Assembly: GCF_003841465.1 (NCBI RefSeq)
Contig: NZ_REFZ01000004.1
Location: 62,001-126,000 of the forward strand
Reading direction: 5' to 3'
Length of the DNA stretch: 64,000 nt
Origin: Natrarchaeobius oligotrophus
Lineage (GTDB): Archaea > Halobacteriota > Halobacteria > Halobacteriales > Natrialbaceae
The notes beneath the pieces are model-generated. The model was given only the letters and a program-made list of their open reading frames with translations, did no database searches and was not told where the DNA came from. This document shows, one piece after another, positions 1 through 8,426 of this stretch; positions within the stretch are counted from its first letter, which is position 1, and each line of letters begins with the position of its first letter. Position numbers and translations under genes: made by a program.

Positions 1-2
1 GA

Positions 3-2036
3 GACAGGAACGCCCTCCGAGCGGCGCTTTCGGACGTGCTCGCACTGCGTCTCGAAACGGCGGTCGACGAACTCGAGCGAGGGGAGTACGAGGCGGCCGA
101 GGCGGTCGTCGACGACGTCTACCGGGTCCGAGTCGAGCAGTATCGGACGATCGTCGATGCGACGGGCGGGTACGATTCCGAAGACCGTCCCGTAGACGAA
201 CCGACGCCAACGGAAGCGTTCGATCGGGCCGGAATCGATCTACGTACCCTTATCACCGCGCTCGAAGCGTACGACGAAACTCAGCGCGAGTACGAACGGG
301 CGATCGAGCGCGGCGACGAAGAGACGGGACTCGACCGCGCACGCGAACTCGACGTGCTGGCGGCCGACGTCGCCGCGGCGAACGAGAGCGTTCAGAAACA
401 GGTCGCCGCGGCCGATCCCGTGACCGACGTCGATCTCGACGCCTCCTCCGATCGCCTCGAAACGGTCGATCGTCGCATCCAGCGGGAGCTGGCTGACGTT
501 CGATCGAGTCAGTTCGAGACGACCACGATGACTGCCGATGCCGACGCCGACGCGGTTTCGGTGACGGATTCGATCACGGTGTCCGGAACGGTTCGCGTCG
601 AAAACGAGAGTCGGTCGGACGACGAAACCGACCGATGGCCGGCAGACGATCCACTCGTCGTCGAAATCAACGGGAACGGACACGAACTCGACGATCACGA
701 CGACGGACGGTTTAGCGTCGAGTATCGGCCACGTCCGCTCGCACCCGCGGTCGACGAATTGCGCGTCCGGTACCGTCCGTCTCCCGGCGTCGACAACGTC
801 GGAAGCGAAGCGACCGTCCCCGTCTCGATCGAACCGATCGAACCGTCGCTCGAACTCGAGAGCACCGACGAGGTCGCGTACGGAGAGACGGCGTCGTACG
901 CGGTCCACCTCACGGCGGGCGACGACGCCGTCGACGGCGCGCCGATTACGGTGTCACTCGGCGACACCGAACTCGAGACGGTAACCACAGTCGACGGCAC
1001 GGCGACCGGTGAGGTGACGGTTCCCGCGTCAGTTCCCGCGGGTGAACGAGAACTTTCCGCGCGGGTCGCGGTCGACGAGCGAGCGATCGAACCGGCGGTG
1101 GTTCGAAACCAGGTGACCGTCCGCGAGCGTGAGACTCGACTCGGAATCGGCTCGGCGCGACTCGACGACGGAATCCGGGTCGGAGGGGTACTGACGACCG
1201 CCGACGGGACCCCCGTTCGCGACCAGCCGGTGGTGCTGTCGGTCGACGAAACCTCCGTCGTCGTCACGACGGGCGAAGACGGCCGCTTCGACGAGACCGT
1301 TTCGACGTCGACGTCGGACGAGGAACTGACGGTGAACGCGACGTACGACGGTGCCCATACCAACCTGGCGTCGACGAGCGCCGAGACGAGCGTCGGCGGT
1401 CAGCGATGGGGGACGCTCTCGTTCCTTCCCGCCGGACCGGTGATCGCACTCGTGGTTTGTCTCGTCGTCGGAGGCGTCCTCGTCGGTGTGTGGGCACTCG
1501 GAAGATTCACCCGCGGTCCCGACCCGCTCGCGCGCTTCGTTCGCTCGAGGATCGGCCCCGTCTCTCAGCAGCGACGGTCGATCGACGAGCGAGCGGTTCT
1601 GGTCGAGGAATCCGACGAACCGAACCCGGTGGACGACCGGGAACCGACCGACGCCGGCGATTCGAGTAGCGGCGACGGACGCGTTGACGATACCTCGAGG
1701 CGCGTAGACGAACTGCTCGATCGAGCGTCCGATCACGTCTCGCGGGGGCGGCCAAACGAGGGCGTCCGGTTGGCGTATACGGCGGTTCGGCTGGCGCTTC
1801 GATCGACGATCGACGACGACAGGACGAACACCCACTGGGAGTTTCGACGGCGGTACTCGGGCCCGCACGAGGACGAACTCGCGCACATTACCGAACAGTA
1901 CGAACGCGCGGCGTTCGGACGCGAAACGGTGACGGAGGAGGTTGCCTCGGACGTCCTTCTGGACGCCTACGCGCTCGTCAAACTCGTCGACGCTGACGCC
2001 TCCGACGACCTCGAGGAGATTTCCGTCGAGCGTTGA
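3..2036 (+). CDS. Membrane-anchored surface protein with Ig-like domains and DUF4129-type tail (5' partial)
   Basis: The reading frame is open to the left edge, so the true start lies outside the window; the GTG at 36 is only the first internal candidate. The visible part begins with an alpha-helical acidic region. Beta-rich segments follow, including one like a carboxypeptidase-regulatory or Ig-like fold (encoded around 1180-1370, ending in a TYDG motif). A single hydrophobic segment is encoded at about 1420-1500. The charged cytoplasmic tail ends in a helical domain containing AYTAVRLALR and HWEFRRRY, resembling the DUF4129 domain often attached to transglutaminase-like surface proteins. 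The function is not known. The next gene starts 34 bp downstream on the same strand, so the two may be co-transcribed. Confidence 0.75.
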   Translation, partial: DRNALRAALSDVLALRLETAVDELERGEYEAAEAVVDDVYRVRVEQYRTIVDATGGYDSEDRPVDEPTPTEAFDRAGIDLRTLITALEAYDETQREYERAIERGDEETGLDRARELDVLAADVAAANESVQKQVAAADPVTDVDLDASSDRLETVDRRIQRELADVRSSQFETTTMTADADADAVSVTDSITVSGTVRVENESRSDDETDRWPADDPLVVEINGNGHELDDHDDGRFSVEYRPRPLAPAVDELRVRYRPSPGVDNVGSEATVPVSIEPIEPSLELESTDEVAYGETASYAVHLTAGDDAVDGAPITVSLGDTELETVTTVDGTATGEVTVPASVPAGERELSARVAVDERAIEPAVVRNQVTVRERETRLGIGSARLDDGIRVGGVLTTADGTPVRDQPVVLSVDETSVVVTTGEDGRFDETVSTSTSDEELTVNATYDGAHTNLASTSAETSVGGQRWGTLSFLPAGPVIALVVCLVVGGVLVGVWALGRFTRGPDPLARFVRSRIGPVSQQRRSIDERAVLVEESDEPNPVDDREPTDAGDSSSGDGRVDDTSRRVDELLDRASDHVSRGRPNEGVRLAYTAVRLALRSTIDDDRTNTHWEFRRRYSGPHEDELAHITEQYERAAFGRETVTEEVASDVLLDAYALVKLVDADASDDLEEISVER

Positions 2037-2070
2037 TTCCAGTTCCGATCAGTTTATTATTACGCGAACG

Positions 2071-3150
2071 ATGCAAGAGCGTATGGGGACTGGCCTGCTG
2101 TCTCGGTTCTCGACGCCCCTCTCGAAACGGATTTTTGCTCCGGATATCGTCGCCGTCGTCTGCGTCACGGCGTTGACGAACGCCGTGATCTTCCTCCCGA
2201 TCCTGAGAGAGAGCGCGTTGCGGGTGCCGTTCGGACTCGCGTTCCTCTTTTTCGTCCCCGGGTACGCGTTCGTCGCGGCGCTGTTTCCCGAGGACGAGTC
2301 CAGGTCGACCGTCTCGGATCGCACCGCTCGAGTGACGCAAACCGAATCCGAGACGGGTGACGGGGGAATTTTCGGAGTCGCATCGAAAACGGGAATCGAC
2401 TGGGTCGAACGGCTGGCGCTTTCGTTCGGTCTGAGTGTCGTGATCGTGACGCTGCTCGGCTTGCTTGGTGATCTCTCGTCGTGGTCGGTTTCTCTCGAGA
2501 TGATCGCGTTTTCCGTCACCGGATTCGTGCTGGTCTGCAGCGGTGTCGCCGTTGTACGCCGTCAGCGCCTGGCACCAGCGGATCGGTTTCGGCTACCGTT
2601 GGGATCCCACCTTTCCGCCGGTAAGAGTGGGCGAACCGACGGCGAACTACGGATCGATACGCTCGCGAACGTCCTCTTGATCGCTTCGATCGTGTTCGCG
2701 TTCGGAATCGGTACTCTCGCCGTCGCCGCTCCGGCGGGTGGCGAACAGTTTTCGACGGTGTCGATCGTGACTGAAAACGACGACGGAGAGATGGTTGCCG
2801 ACGGATATCCCTCCGAAATCGACCACGGCGACGACTTCACGGTGTTCGTCGACCTCGGAAACCGAGAGCACAGGGAGGTGACGTACACTGTCGTCGTCCT
2901 CGAACAGCGCCTCGGTGATGGGGGATCGAACGAAACGTCCGTCTCGGAACAGCGAGAACTCGACCGATTCGAGACGACGCTGGCACACGGCGAGTCCGGC
3001 GTCTACGAACAGAACGTCGAGCCGACGACGACGGGCTACGTACGCGTCGCCTGGCTACTCTACCCGGACGACGTGCCATCGGAGCCGTCGCTCGAAAATA
3101 CGGAGTATCACGTTCACCTGTGGTTGAACGTGATCGAATCCGACGACTGA
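2071..3150 (+). CDS. DUF1616 family membrane protein
   Basis: About 359 residues. The N-terminal third carries several hydrophobic segments, including RVPFGLAFLFFVPGYAFVA, which is the hallmark of DUF1616 proteins. These are common in archaea next to surface-glycan and secretion loci; their function is unknown. The C-terminal half follows a further membrane segment and is a beta-rich extracytoplasmic domain with the DUF1616-type pattern (TVSIVTE, YTVVVLEQR, and a WLNV ending). Two in-frame ATG codons exist, at 2071 and 2083. A TATA-like TTATTATTA at about 2053-2061 would favour 2083 if the mRNA is leaderless; 2071 is given as the longer form. The 3' end overlaps the convergent gene by 37 bp. 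Confidence 0.8.
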   Translation: MQERMGTGLLSRFSTPLSKRIFAPDIVAVVCVTALTNAVIFLPILRESALRVPFGLAFLFFVPGYAFVAALFPEDESRSTVSDRTARVTQTESETGDGGIFGVASKTGIDWVERLALSFGLSVVIVTLLGLLGDLSSWSVSLEMIAFSVTGFVLVCSGVAVVRRQRLAPADRFRLPLGSHLSAGKSGRTDGELRIDTLANVLLIASIVFAFGIGTLAVAAPAGGEQFSTVSIVTENDDGEMVADGYPSEIDHGDDFTVFVDLGNREHREVTYTVVVLEQRLGDGGSNETSVSEQRELDRFETTLAHGESGVYEQNVEPTTTGYVRVAWLLYPDDVPSEPSLENTEYHVHLWLNVIESDD

Positions 3151-3638
3151 TCCGCACCTCTCGCGTTTCGATACCGCCGGAGTGCAAGCGCGAGCGTGAT
3201 CGCGACGAGTGCCGGCCACCGATCGCTACTCCGAAAGAGCCCGGCTGCGGGCGGTTGGTACCCGGAGATCGGCCAGAAGACGGCGTAGGTGTTTCCGGAC
3301 CACGTGATCAACAACGAATCGAGTACGTGGTGTGAGCCCGAACCGACCGCGAGAAGAGCCGCGACGCGTACTCTGTAGCCGGGGGGAACCATCAACGCGC
3401 CCAGCGCGATCAGAACGATCGACCCACCGAGCGTATGCAACGCAGCCCACTCCCAGGGGAGTCCGGTGACAGCGGTAACCGTCTCGTCGCTGACGAGAAG
3501 CCCGATCTTTTTGACGTCCGGTAACACCGCTCCGATCATCACCACCGTCACGTGACGCGAATCGGCCCACTCGTAACGAATGGCGATCAGTGAACCGAGA
3601 ACGTAGCCCGCCAGCACGTGCGTCAGCAGATCAGGCAT
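3114..3638 (-). CDS. Metal-dependent hydrolase-type membrane protein (DUF457/YdjM family)
   Basis: About 174 residues with four or five hydrophobic segments. The N-terminus MPDLLTHVLAGYVLG and the later GAVLPDVKK match the conserved His and Asp motifs of the DUF457 (YdjM, LexA-binding inner-membrane hydrolase-like) family. A third His-containing motif, LHTLGGSIVL, is also present. The ATG at 3638 places the first motif right at the N-terminus; a GTG three codons upstream is an alternative. The start overlaps the stop of the upstream gene by 8 bp, implying translational coupling. The substrate is unknown. Confidence 0.8.
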   Translation of the reverse strand: MPDLLTHVLAGYVLGSLIAIRYEWADSRHVTVVMIGAVLPDVKKIGLLVSDETVTAVTGLPWEWAALHTLGGSIVLIALGALMVPPGYRVRVAALLAVGSGSHHVLDSLLITWSGNTYAVFWPISGYQPPAAGLFRSSDRWPALVAITLALALRRYRNARGADQSSDSITFNHR

Positions 3639-4083
3639 CTCGCTCACCGCTCCGATCGCATCGCCGCTCCACGTCGGGTTCTTTCACCGAGGGTCCCCCA
3701 CGCTCCGTTTCCTCGGCCGTCGTTCGGCTCCGCCGTTTCGTGAACGACCGCAGTGGTCGGTGGTGCGACCGCGGAACGAACGTCCACCGCCGGAGGTCGA
3801 ACCGAAACCCCTGGACGGTTCTGACAGCCACCCAGAGGCAACCGACGACCGAGACGGCGTACATGTAGTACACCTCCCACGGCTCGCGGGAACCGGGCCA
3901 CTCGCGAAGCGGGAATACGGCCTCGAGCGCCACCGGGTTTCGAACGGTATCGCCACGGGAGATCGCCTCGAGTATTGTGGGTTTACTCGATCCGTACCAG
4001 ATCGGAAGTGCAACGAGGGCGGCGACGAGTATCGAGAGACAGAGCAGTCGTCCGCACCGACCGAGTGACTTCATTGCCGACAT
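3631..4083 (-). CDS. Small membrane protein of unknown function
   Basis: A 150-residue protein with two predicted membrane segments, one near residues 13-30 (LLCLSILVAALVALPIW) and one near 75-92 (YYMYAVSVVGCLWVAV), then a basic, low-complexity cytoplasmic tail. I do not recognise a family. It is coupled to the downstream DUF457-type gene by an 8-bp overlap and lies divergently from the lasso-peptide gene B1. Its promoter region and that of B1 share the AT-rich interval 4084-4214. Confidence 0.55.
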   Translation of the reverse strand: MSAMKSLGRCGRLLCLSILVAALVALPIWYGSSKPTILEAISRGDTVRNPVALEAVFPLREWPGSREPWEVYYMYAVSVVGCLWVAVRTVQGFRFDLRRWTFVPRSHHRPLRSFTKRRSRTTAEETERGGPSVKEPDVERRCDRSGERDA

Positions 4084-4214
4084 TATTCAACGTACAGCAA
4101 TCATAAGTATATGTGGTTCGATCGAGCAACGACTCGTCCGACCGACGGAAACGGGATTGTAATCTATAGATACATACTTATACCAGAAGGTTCTTTTGAA
4201 ATATTATTAGGAAC

Positions 4215-4523
4215 ATGGGGGAATCCAACCTCTCGGAATCGGACGAAGTCGTCGCGAGCAACGATCATCTCTCGACGAATATCGACGGTGAAACGGTGAT
4301 TTTACACCTCGATTCGGGAACGTACTACGGCCTCAACGAAGTCGCCTCCGAGATCTGGAGTCGACTTCAAGAGCCACGAACGGTCGGTGAACTATGCGAA
4401 GAGATACTCGCAACGTACGAGATCTCTCCCGATCGGTGTACGAACGACGTCGAGTCGGTGCTGGCCGATCTAGCCGACGCCGATCTCGTCGAGATCGAAA
4501 GAAACTGCGACGGCGGTTCCTGA
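4215..4523 (+). CDS. Lasso peptide biosynthesis B1 protein (PqqD-like RiPP recognition element)
   Basis: A 102-residue stand-alone PqqD/RRE-like protein. The pattern of beta-strands followed by winged-helix-like helices is visible: VILHLDSGTYYGLNEVASEIW, then the helix pair TVGELCEEILATYEI and CTNDVESVLADLADADLVEI. In lasso pathways this protein binds the leader of the precursor and presents it to the peptidase and cyclase. It is followed after 10 bp by the B2 gene and then by the cyclase, which fixes the assignment. An AT-rich stretch (about 4160-4212) immediately upstream is the likely promoter of the B1-B2-C unit. Confidence 0.9.
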   Translation: MGESNLSESDEVVASNDHLSTNIDGETVILHLDSGTYYGLNEVASEIWSRLQEPRTVGELCEEILATYEISPDRCTNDVESVLADLADADLVEIERNCDGGS

Positions 4524-4533
4524 ATCTACAGGT

Positions 4534-5019
4534 ATGGGCCGAGTATACGGGTTTCTGAGGATCTCCTCGGGAGACAAGTTCAGAGCGTTGCTGGCGGCGG
4601 CGTTACTCGTCGCTGTCCGATTCAGTTTCGTACTGGTGTCGTTCGCCTCGTGCAGACGAGTGTTGATCGGGACGACTGCACGGCTGTCACCGATCGTCCC
4701 CGGCTCACCACCACCGGCCCGCGTCGCGTGGGCCGTAGACGCGACGGATCGGAATCTTCCGGGGAGTCGAACCTGTCTGATGCGGTCGCTAACGTCAGAG
4801 GCGATTCACCGACTGTACGACCACGACGTCGTCCATCAGATCGGTGTCGATCCGATCGGTGATGAGCGTCCCGACGGTCTGGAACCTGCGGGCACACCCA
4901 ACGGCGGATTCGAAGCCCACTCTTGGATCGAGTGTGAGGGCGAGGTTATTCTCGGTGACCTGGGTGATCTCTCACGCTTCGAACCGCTACCGCCACTGAA
5001 CGGAACCGAACGATCGTGA
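4534..5019 (+). CDS. Lasso peptide biosynthesis B2 protein (transglutaminase-like leader peptidase)
   Basis: A 161-residue protein of the Transglut_core3 (PF13471) type, the cysteine protease that removes the leader from lasso precursors. A hydrophobic N-terminal helix (about residues 18-38) precedes the catalytic part. The candidate catalytic Cys is in SRTCLMRSL (Cys81), the His in FEAHSWIE (His129), and an Asp follows in LGDLG (around 142), in the order and spacing of the family. The gene lies between B1 and the cyclase. Its last codons overlap the cyclase start as GTGA, so the two should be translated together. Confidence 0.92.
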   Translation: MGRVYGFLRISSGDKFRALLAAALLVAVRFSFVLVSFASCRRVLIGTTARLSPIVPGSPPPARVAWAVDATDRNLPGSRTCLMRSLTSEAIHRLYDHDVVHQIGVDPIGDERPDGLEPAGTPNGGFEAHSWIECEGEVILGDLGDLSRFEPLPPLNGTERS

Positions 5020-6893
5020 GCGGAATTGCCGGCGTCTTCGACCGATCACGTGGCGGCGTCGATCCCGACGTGATCGAGACGATGTCCGAATCGATCGCTC
5101 ACCGTGGCCCGGACGGGGGCGGACGCTGGTGTGACGAGCGCGTGGGGCTCGGCCACCAGTTACTGGCGACGACGCCGGAGGCGTCGTTCGACGCGCAGCC
5201 GCTTCGGGACGGACAGTTCGTCGTTACAGCCGATGCCCGCATCGACAACCGGGCCGAGCTGCTCTCGACGCTCTCGATTTCGAAACCGGCCCACCGGATT
5301 CCCGACAGCGAACTGTTGTTGCGAGCCTACCGCCGGTGGGGGAAGCGGTGCGTCGAGCGACTGATCGGCTCGTTCGCGTTCGCCATCTGGGACGCGAACG
5401 AGCGCACCCTCTTTTGCGGACGCGACCGCGTCGGCGTCAAGCCGTTTTATTACCACCGGACGGACGATCTGCTGGCGTTCGCCAGCGAACCGAAGGCGTT
5501 GCTATCCCTCTCCAGTATCGATGGAGTCGTCGACGAGGCGAAAATCGGCGAGTTCCTGACCGGTGCGTTCGATGACGAAACGCGATCCTATTACGAATCG
5601 ATCGCGCGGCTTCCGCCCGCACACACGATGACGGCCGGTCCGTCCGACGTCGACGTTCGTCGCTACTGGACGCTCGATCCGACCAGAACGATCACGCTCG
5701 AGTCGGATCGAGCGTACGAACGGCGTTTTCGTGAGCTACTCGAACGGGCCGTCCGGTGTCGTCTCCGATGCGACGGCCCCGTCGGCTCCGACCTCAGCGG
5801 CGGTCTGGACTCGTCGTCGATTACGGTCGTTGCCCGCGACCTGTTGCCGTCGGATGCGCCGTTACACACGTTTTCGAACGTCTACGAAAACGCGCCCTCG
5901 AGCGACGAACGCGAGTTCATCGATACGGTGGTCGAACGCGAGGGAATCGACCCGCACTACGTCTTCGCTGGCACGGCAGCACTCCCCGATCGAGCGAGCG
6001 TACGGACGTACTTCGATCGACCGCCGCACAACACGTTACACTTCGCGAGGTGGGAGAAAACCAAGCGCGCACGAGACGTCGGCGTCGACGTGATGCTCGG
6101 GGGCGACCTCGGGGATAGCGCGGTCGGCTACGGGCTCGGACTGTTGCCCGAACTGTTTCGAACCGGCAGGCTTCGACACCTTTTCAGCGAGCTCCGCGCG
6201 ATCAGCGATCTCGTCGATACGCCAGTACGACAACTCTTCGTGAGACAGACGCTCTATCCGATGGTTCCGGAGTTCGTTCGGTATCGGTACCGACGGCTTC
6301 GGAACCGGCCCGTTCTCGAGGAGGAGGCAAACCCCACGCTGTCGCCCGAATTCGTCGATCGGACTGATCTCCGATCCCGGTACGCCGCGGCCACTGCGAC
6401 GGGAACGACGCTCACGCGCACGGACCGGGAGTGGCAGTGGCAGTCGATCACGGCGGCGACTAACGCCGCGAACTTCGAGACGACCGATCAGATCGCCGCC
6501 GCGTTCGGCATCGAGCCGCGGTATCCGTTCACCGATACGCGTCTCCTCGAGTTCTCGCTGGCGATACCGCCCACACAGCGCCTCTCGAACGGAATGACTC
6601 GATCGATCCTCCGTCGGTCGCTTTCCGATCTCCTTCCCGACCGAGTTCGCACTCGGCCCTGGAAGACCATGATGAACGAAGCGTTCTGGAACGCCCTCGC
6701 CGAGGAAGAGCCGAGACTACGAGCGCTCACTGCCGATCCCGGTCCGCTCGAGCGGTACGTCGACGTCGTCGACCTCGAAGCGGCGCTCGAGCGATTCGAC
6801 GACCGGCCGACGACCCGCGACGCCCGGGCGCTCTGGCGGGCGCTCTCGCTCGCGACGTGGCTCGAGACGACTTCGGCGTCCGATCACCCGTAG
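5016..6893 (+). CDS. Lasso peptide macrolactam synthetase (asparagine synthetase-like, McjC-type)
   Basis: A 625-residue protein with the two-domain asparagine synthetase B plan. The N-terminal Ntn-hydrolase-like domain starts MSGIAGVFDR and carries the RGPDGGG and GVKPFYYH motifs. The C-terminal ATP-pyrophosphatase domain carries SDLSGGLDSSS near residue 260. In lasso clusters this enzyme adenylates the Asp/Glu side chain and closes the isopeptide bond with the new N-terminus. Residue 2 is Ser, where glutamine-hydrolysing asparagine synthetases have the catalytic Cys, so the glutaminase half is probably inactive, as expected for a cyclase. The GTG start is set by the GTGA overlap with B2. 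The precursor gene follows after a 131-bp AT-rich gap. Confidence 0.93.
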   Translation: MSGIAGVFDRSRGGVDPDVIETMSESIAHRGPDGGGRWCDERVGLGHQLLATTPEASFDAQPLRDGQFVVTADARIDNRAELLSTLSISKPAHRIPDSELLLRAYRRWGKRCVERLIGSFAFAIWDANERTLFCGRDRVGVKPFYYHRTDDLLAFASEPKALLSLSSIDGVVDEAKIGEFLTGAFDDETRSYYESIARLPPAHTMTAGPSDVDVRRYWTLDPTRTITLESDRAYERRFRELLERAVRCRLRCDGPVGSDLSGGLDSSSITVVARDLLPSDAPLHTFSNVYENAPSSDEREFIDTVVEREGIDPHYVFAGTAALPDRASVRTYFDRPPHNTLHFARWEKTKRARDVGVDVMLGGDLGDSAVGYGLGLLPELFRTGRLRHLFSELRAISDLVDTPVRQLFVRQTLYPMVPEFVRYRYRRLRNRPVLEEEANPTLSPEFVDRTDLRSRYAAATATGTTLTRTDREWQWQSITAATNAANFETTDQIAAAFGIEPRYPFTDTRLLEFSLAIPPTQRLSNGMTRSILRRSLSDLLPDRVRTRPWKTMMNEAFWNALAEEEPRLRALTADPGPLERYVDVVDLEAALERFDDRPTTRDARALWRALSLATWLETTSASDHP

Positions 6894-6990
6894 GTCAGTT
6901 CGAAGCGTCCGCGGTCGTCTCCTCACGCAGTTCTACTGCCCTCCCGGATGGTTCGGCGAGGGTGATCTCAAGTGTATGATTGCAATGGGA

Positions 6991-6999
6991 AAATTTATG
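6991..6999 (+). promoter_or_regulatory. Candidate TATA box of the lasso precursor gene
   Basis: AAATTTATG lies about 27-30 bp before the precursor ATG at 7025, the spacing expected for a leaderless haloarchaeal transcript. The surrounding 6965-7024 interval is far more AT-rich than its flanks. This suggests the precursor has its own promoter, separate from the B1-B2-C unit, as is usual where the precursor must be made in excess. Confidence 0.55.
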
Positions 7000-7024
7000 T
7001 TAGTATAACCTGTATAACAACCTG

Positions 7025-7168
7025 ATGTCGAGAGAATCAAACGACACGTACGAGAGTCCGAAGGTAACCGAATTCGGCTCAGTGGAATCGTTAACCGAGA
7101 GCGACAAGGTCGGCACCGGCGAAGACGAGTACTCCGGAGCGACGTCGCTCACCGGCTCCGTCGTGTGA
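7025..7168 (+). CDS. Lasso peptide precursor (47 residues)
   Basis: Very short gene recognised from its context and leader. The leader has Tyr9, Pro12, a hydrophobic residue at 14, Gly18 and Thr24, which fits the YxxPxLxxxGxxxxxT pattern bound by lasso B1 proteins, with exact spacing. If Thr24 is the usual penultimate leader residue, cleavage after Glu25 gives a 22-residue core starting Ser26-Asp-Lys. The core then has Glu at core position 8 and Asp at position 9 as ring acceptors. The tail carries Tyr36 and ends Gly-Ser-Val-Val. It lies directly downstream of the cyclase, with its own TATA-like element, and converges on the kinase gene 118 bp away. The family assignment is strong; the exact cleavage site and ring size are inferred. 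Confidence 0.85.
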   Translation: MSRESNDTYESPKVTEFGSVESLTESDKVGTGEDEYSGATSLTGSVV

Positions 7169-7286
7169 GCGTCCGACGAGAACGAACGACAGTTCGAGCC
7201 GGTGAGCCCCACCGAAACGAACTCGATCTCGCTGGATAACCGTCACGATCGCACTTTTATTCGACGAAAGCGGAGCAGCGGACGCT

Positions 7287-8240
7287 TCACTGATGCGAGA
7301 GGTGAGTACGCCCGCTCGAGTGAAGATCGTCGACGACTGCCTCGACGAGAGCCGGTAACGACCGGTGATCCCTGGGTCGCCGAAGCCGCCGAAACGGACA
7401 CGTTTTCGCGATCGTCGTGCACTGGCGGAAGTTCACCGCAGTCGCGTCGGTTTCGGCGAGCATTCCACCCGTGTACGTCCGTGAAACCAGCTGGGACACC
7501 CGCTCGTGAGGATCGAGACGATCGATAGCGAGGGAATCGTCCTCCTCGAGAAGGTAACAGGCTGCGAGCGGTGCCGGTCGCCGAGCGGCGTCGAACTGCT
7601 TGTATCGCTTCTCGGAATCGGCGTCGCTGGCCGGACCGGTCGTTCCCTCGACGTCGAGCGCCTCGACCGCGTCGGGCATCAATCGAAGCTGGGGAACGCC
7701 CGGCAGTACCGCTGGATGGCTCTCGTCGACCCTGATGCCGACGACGTCGTCTTCGAGAATCGTATGGCCGGCGGCGTCGAACGCAGCAGCCGTCGTCGAC
7801 TTTCCGGCACCGCGGGGACCGAGGAAGACCGCGGCTCGTCCGTCGACGGCCACGGCGCTCGCGTGGAGAACGAGCTGTCCACGCTGGTGGAGAAGCACGC
7901 CCATCATCTCGTTCTGGAAGAGGCGACGAACGATCTTCGGCGGCACCGCTCCCGGCGTCGTCTCGAATTCGGCTACCGGATCGAACGACACGCGTCTCCC
8001 GTCCTCGACGAGGAACGTACCGATCGTGTCGTACGACAACCGACACGTATTCGGACCGGCCCGAATCCGGCGTCCGCCTTCGCCGGCGACGGACGTCGGA
8101 ACGGGATCGAGTTCGTCTCGGCGTAGTTCGACGTCGATCGCCTCGGCGGTTCCTTCCACCTGTGGAAGTTCCGGAAGCGAGAACGTCGATTCGATCGTCA
8201 GTCCGTACGCCGTATAATAGGTCAGTGCGACGTTATTCAT
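7287..8240 (-). CDS. HPr kinase-like protein of the lasso cluster (paeninodin-type kinase relative)
   Basis: A 317-residue protein with the HprK-related kinase fold. A beta-rich N-terminal half leads to LHASAV near residue 125 and the P-loop GPRGAGKST at about 141-149. An acidic LEDDVVGIR motif at 162-170 is the expected catalytic Asp region. In paeninodin-type lasso clusters, relatives of this kinase phosphorylate the precursor on its C-terminal Ser. Here the precursor ends Ser-Val-Val, so the target residue may differ. The gene is last in the minus-strand arm, after the ABC exporter, and has its own possible TATA element upstream. Confidence 0.85.
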   Translation of the reverse strand: MNNVALTYYTAYGLTIESTFSLPELPQVEGTAEAIDVELRRDELDPVPTSVAGEGGRRIRAGPNTCRLSYDTIGTFLVEDGRRVSFDPVAEFETTPGAVPPKIVRRLFQNEMMGVLLHQRGQLVLHASAVAVDGRAAVFLGPRGAGKSTTAAAFDAAGHTILEDDVVGIRVDESHPAVLPGVPQLRLMPDAVEALDVEGTTGPASDADSEKRYKQFDAARRPAPLAACYLLEEDDSLAIDRLDPHERVSQLVSRTYTGGMLAETDATAVNFRQCTTIAKTCPFRRLRRPRDHRSLPALVEAVVDDLHSSGRTHLSHQ

Positions 8241-8260
8241 ACCACACGTACGTTATCATA

Positions 8261-8270
8261 AGTATTTAGT
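8261..8270 (-). promoter_or_regulatory. Candidate TATA box of the kinase gene
   Basis: Read on the minus strand, ACTAAATACT is centred about 26 bp before the kinase ATG at 8240, in an AT-rich pocket within the 186-bp gap behind the ABC exporter. This is consistent with a leaderless transcript for the kinase in addition to read-through from the exporter. Confidence 0.4.
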
Positions 8271-8426
8271 GATTCGTAAATTTTCCCGGCGAACGTCGAT
8301 CGTTTCCGATCGTCGATTCGGACGGCGGTCGAGCGAGAGCGGCTGTACCGACGTATCGGTCCGACCGCAGGACAGGCGCGGTTGCACCGCTCCGGACGTA
8401 CGACGGACCGTCCGGACCGACGACGG

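Noticed and set aside
7202-7528. Plus-strand frame just after the lasso precursor as a second precursor or accessory gene
   Set aside because: Mostly antisense to the kinase 3' end, arginine-rich and without a leader-like motif.
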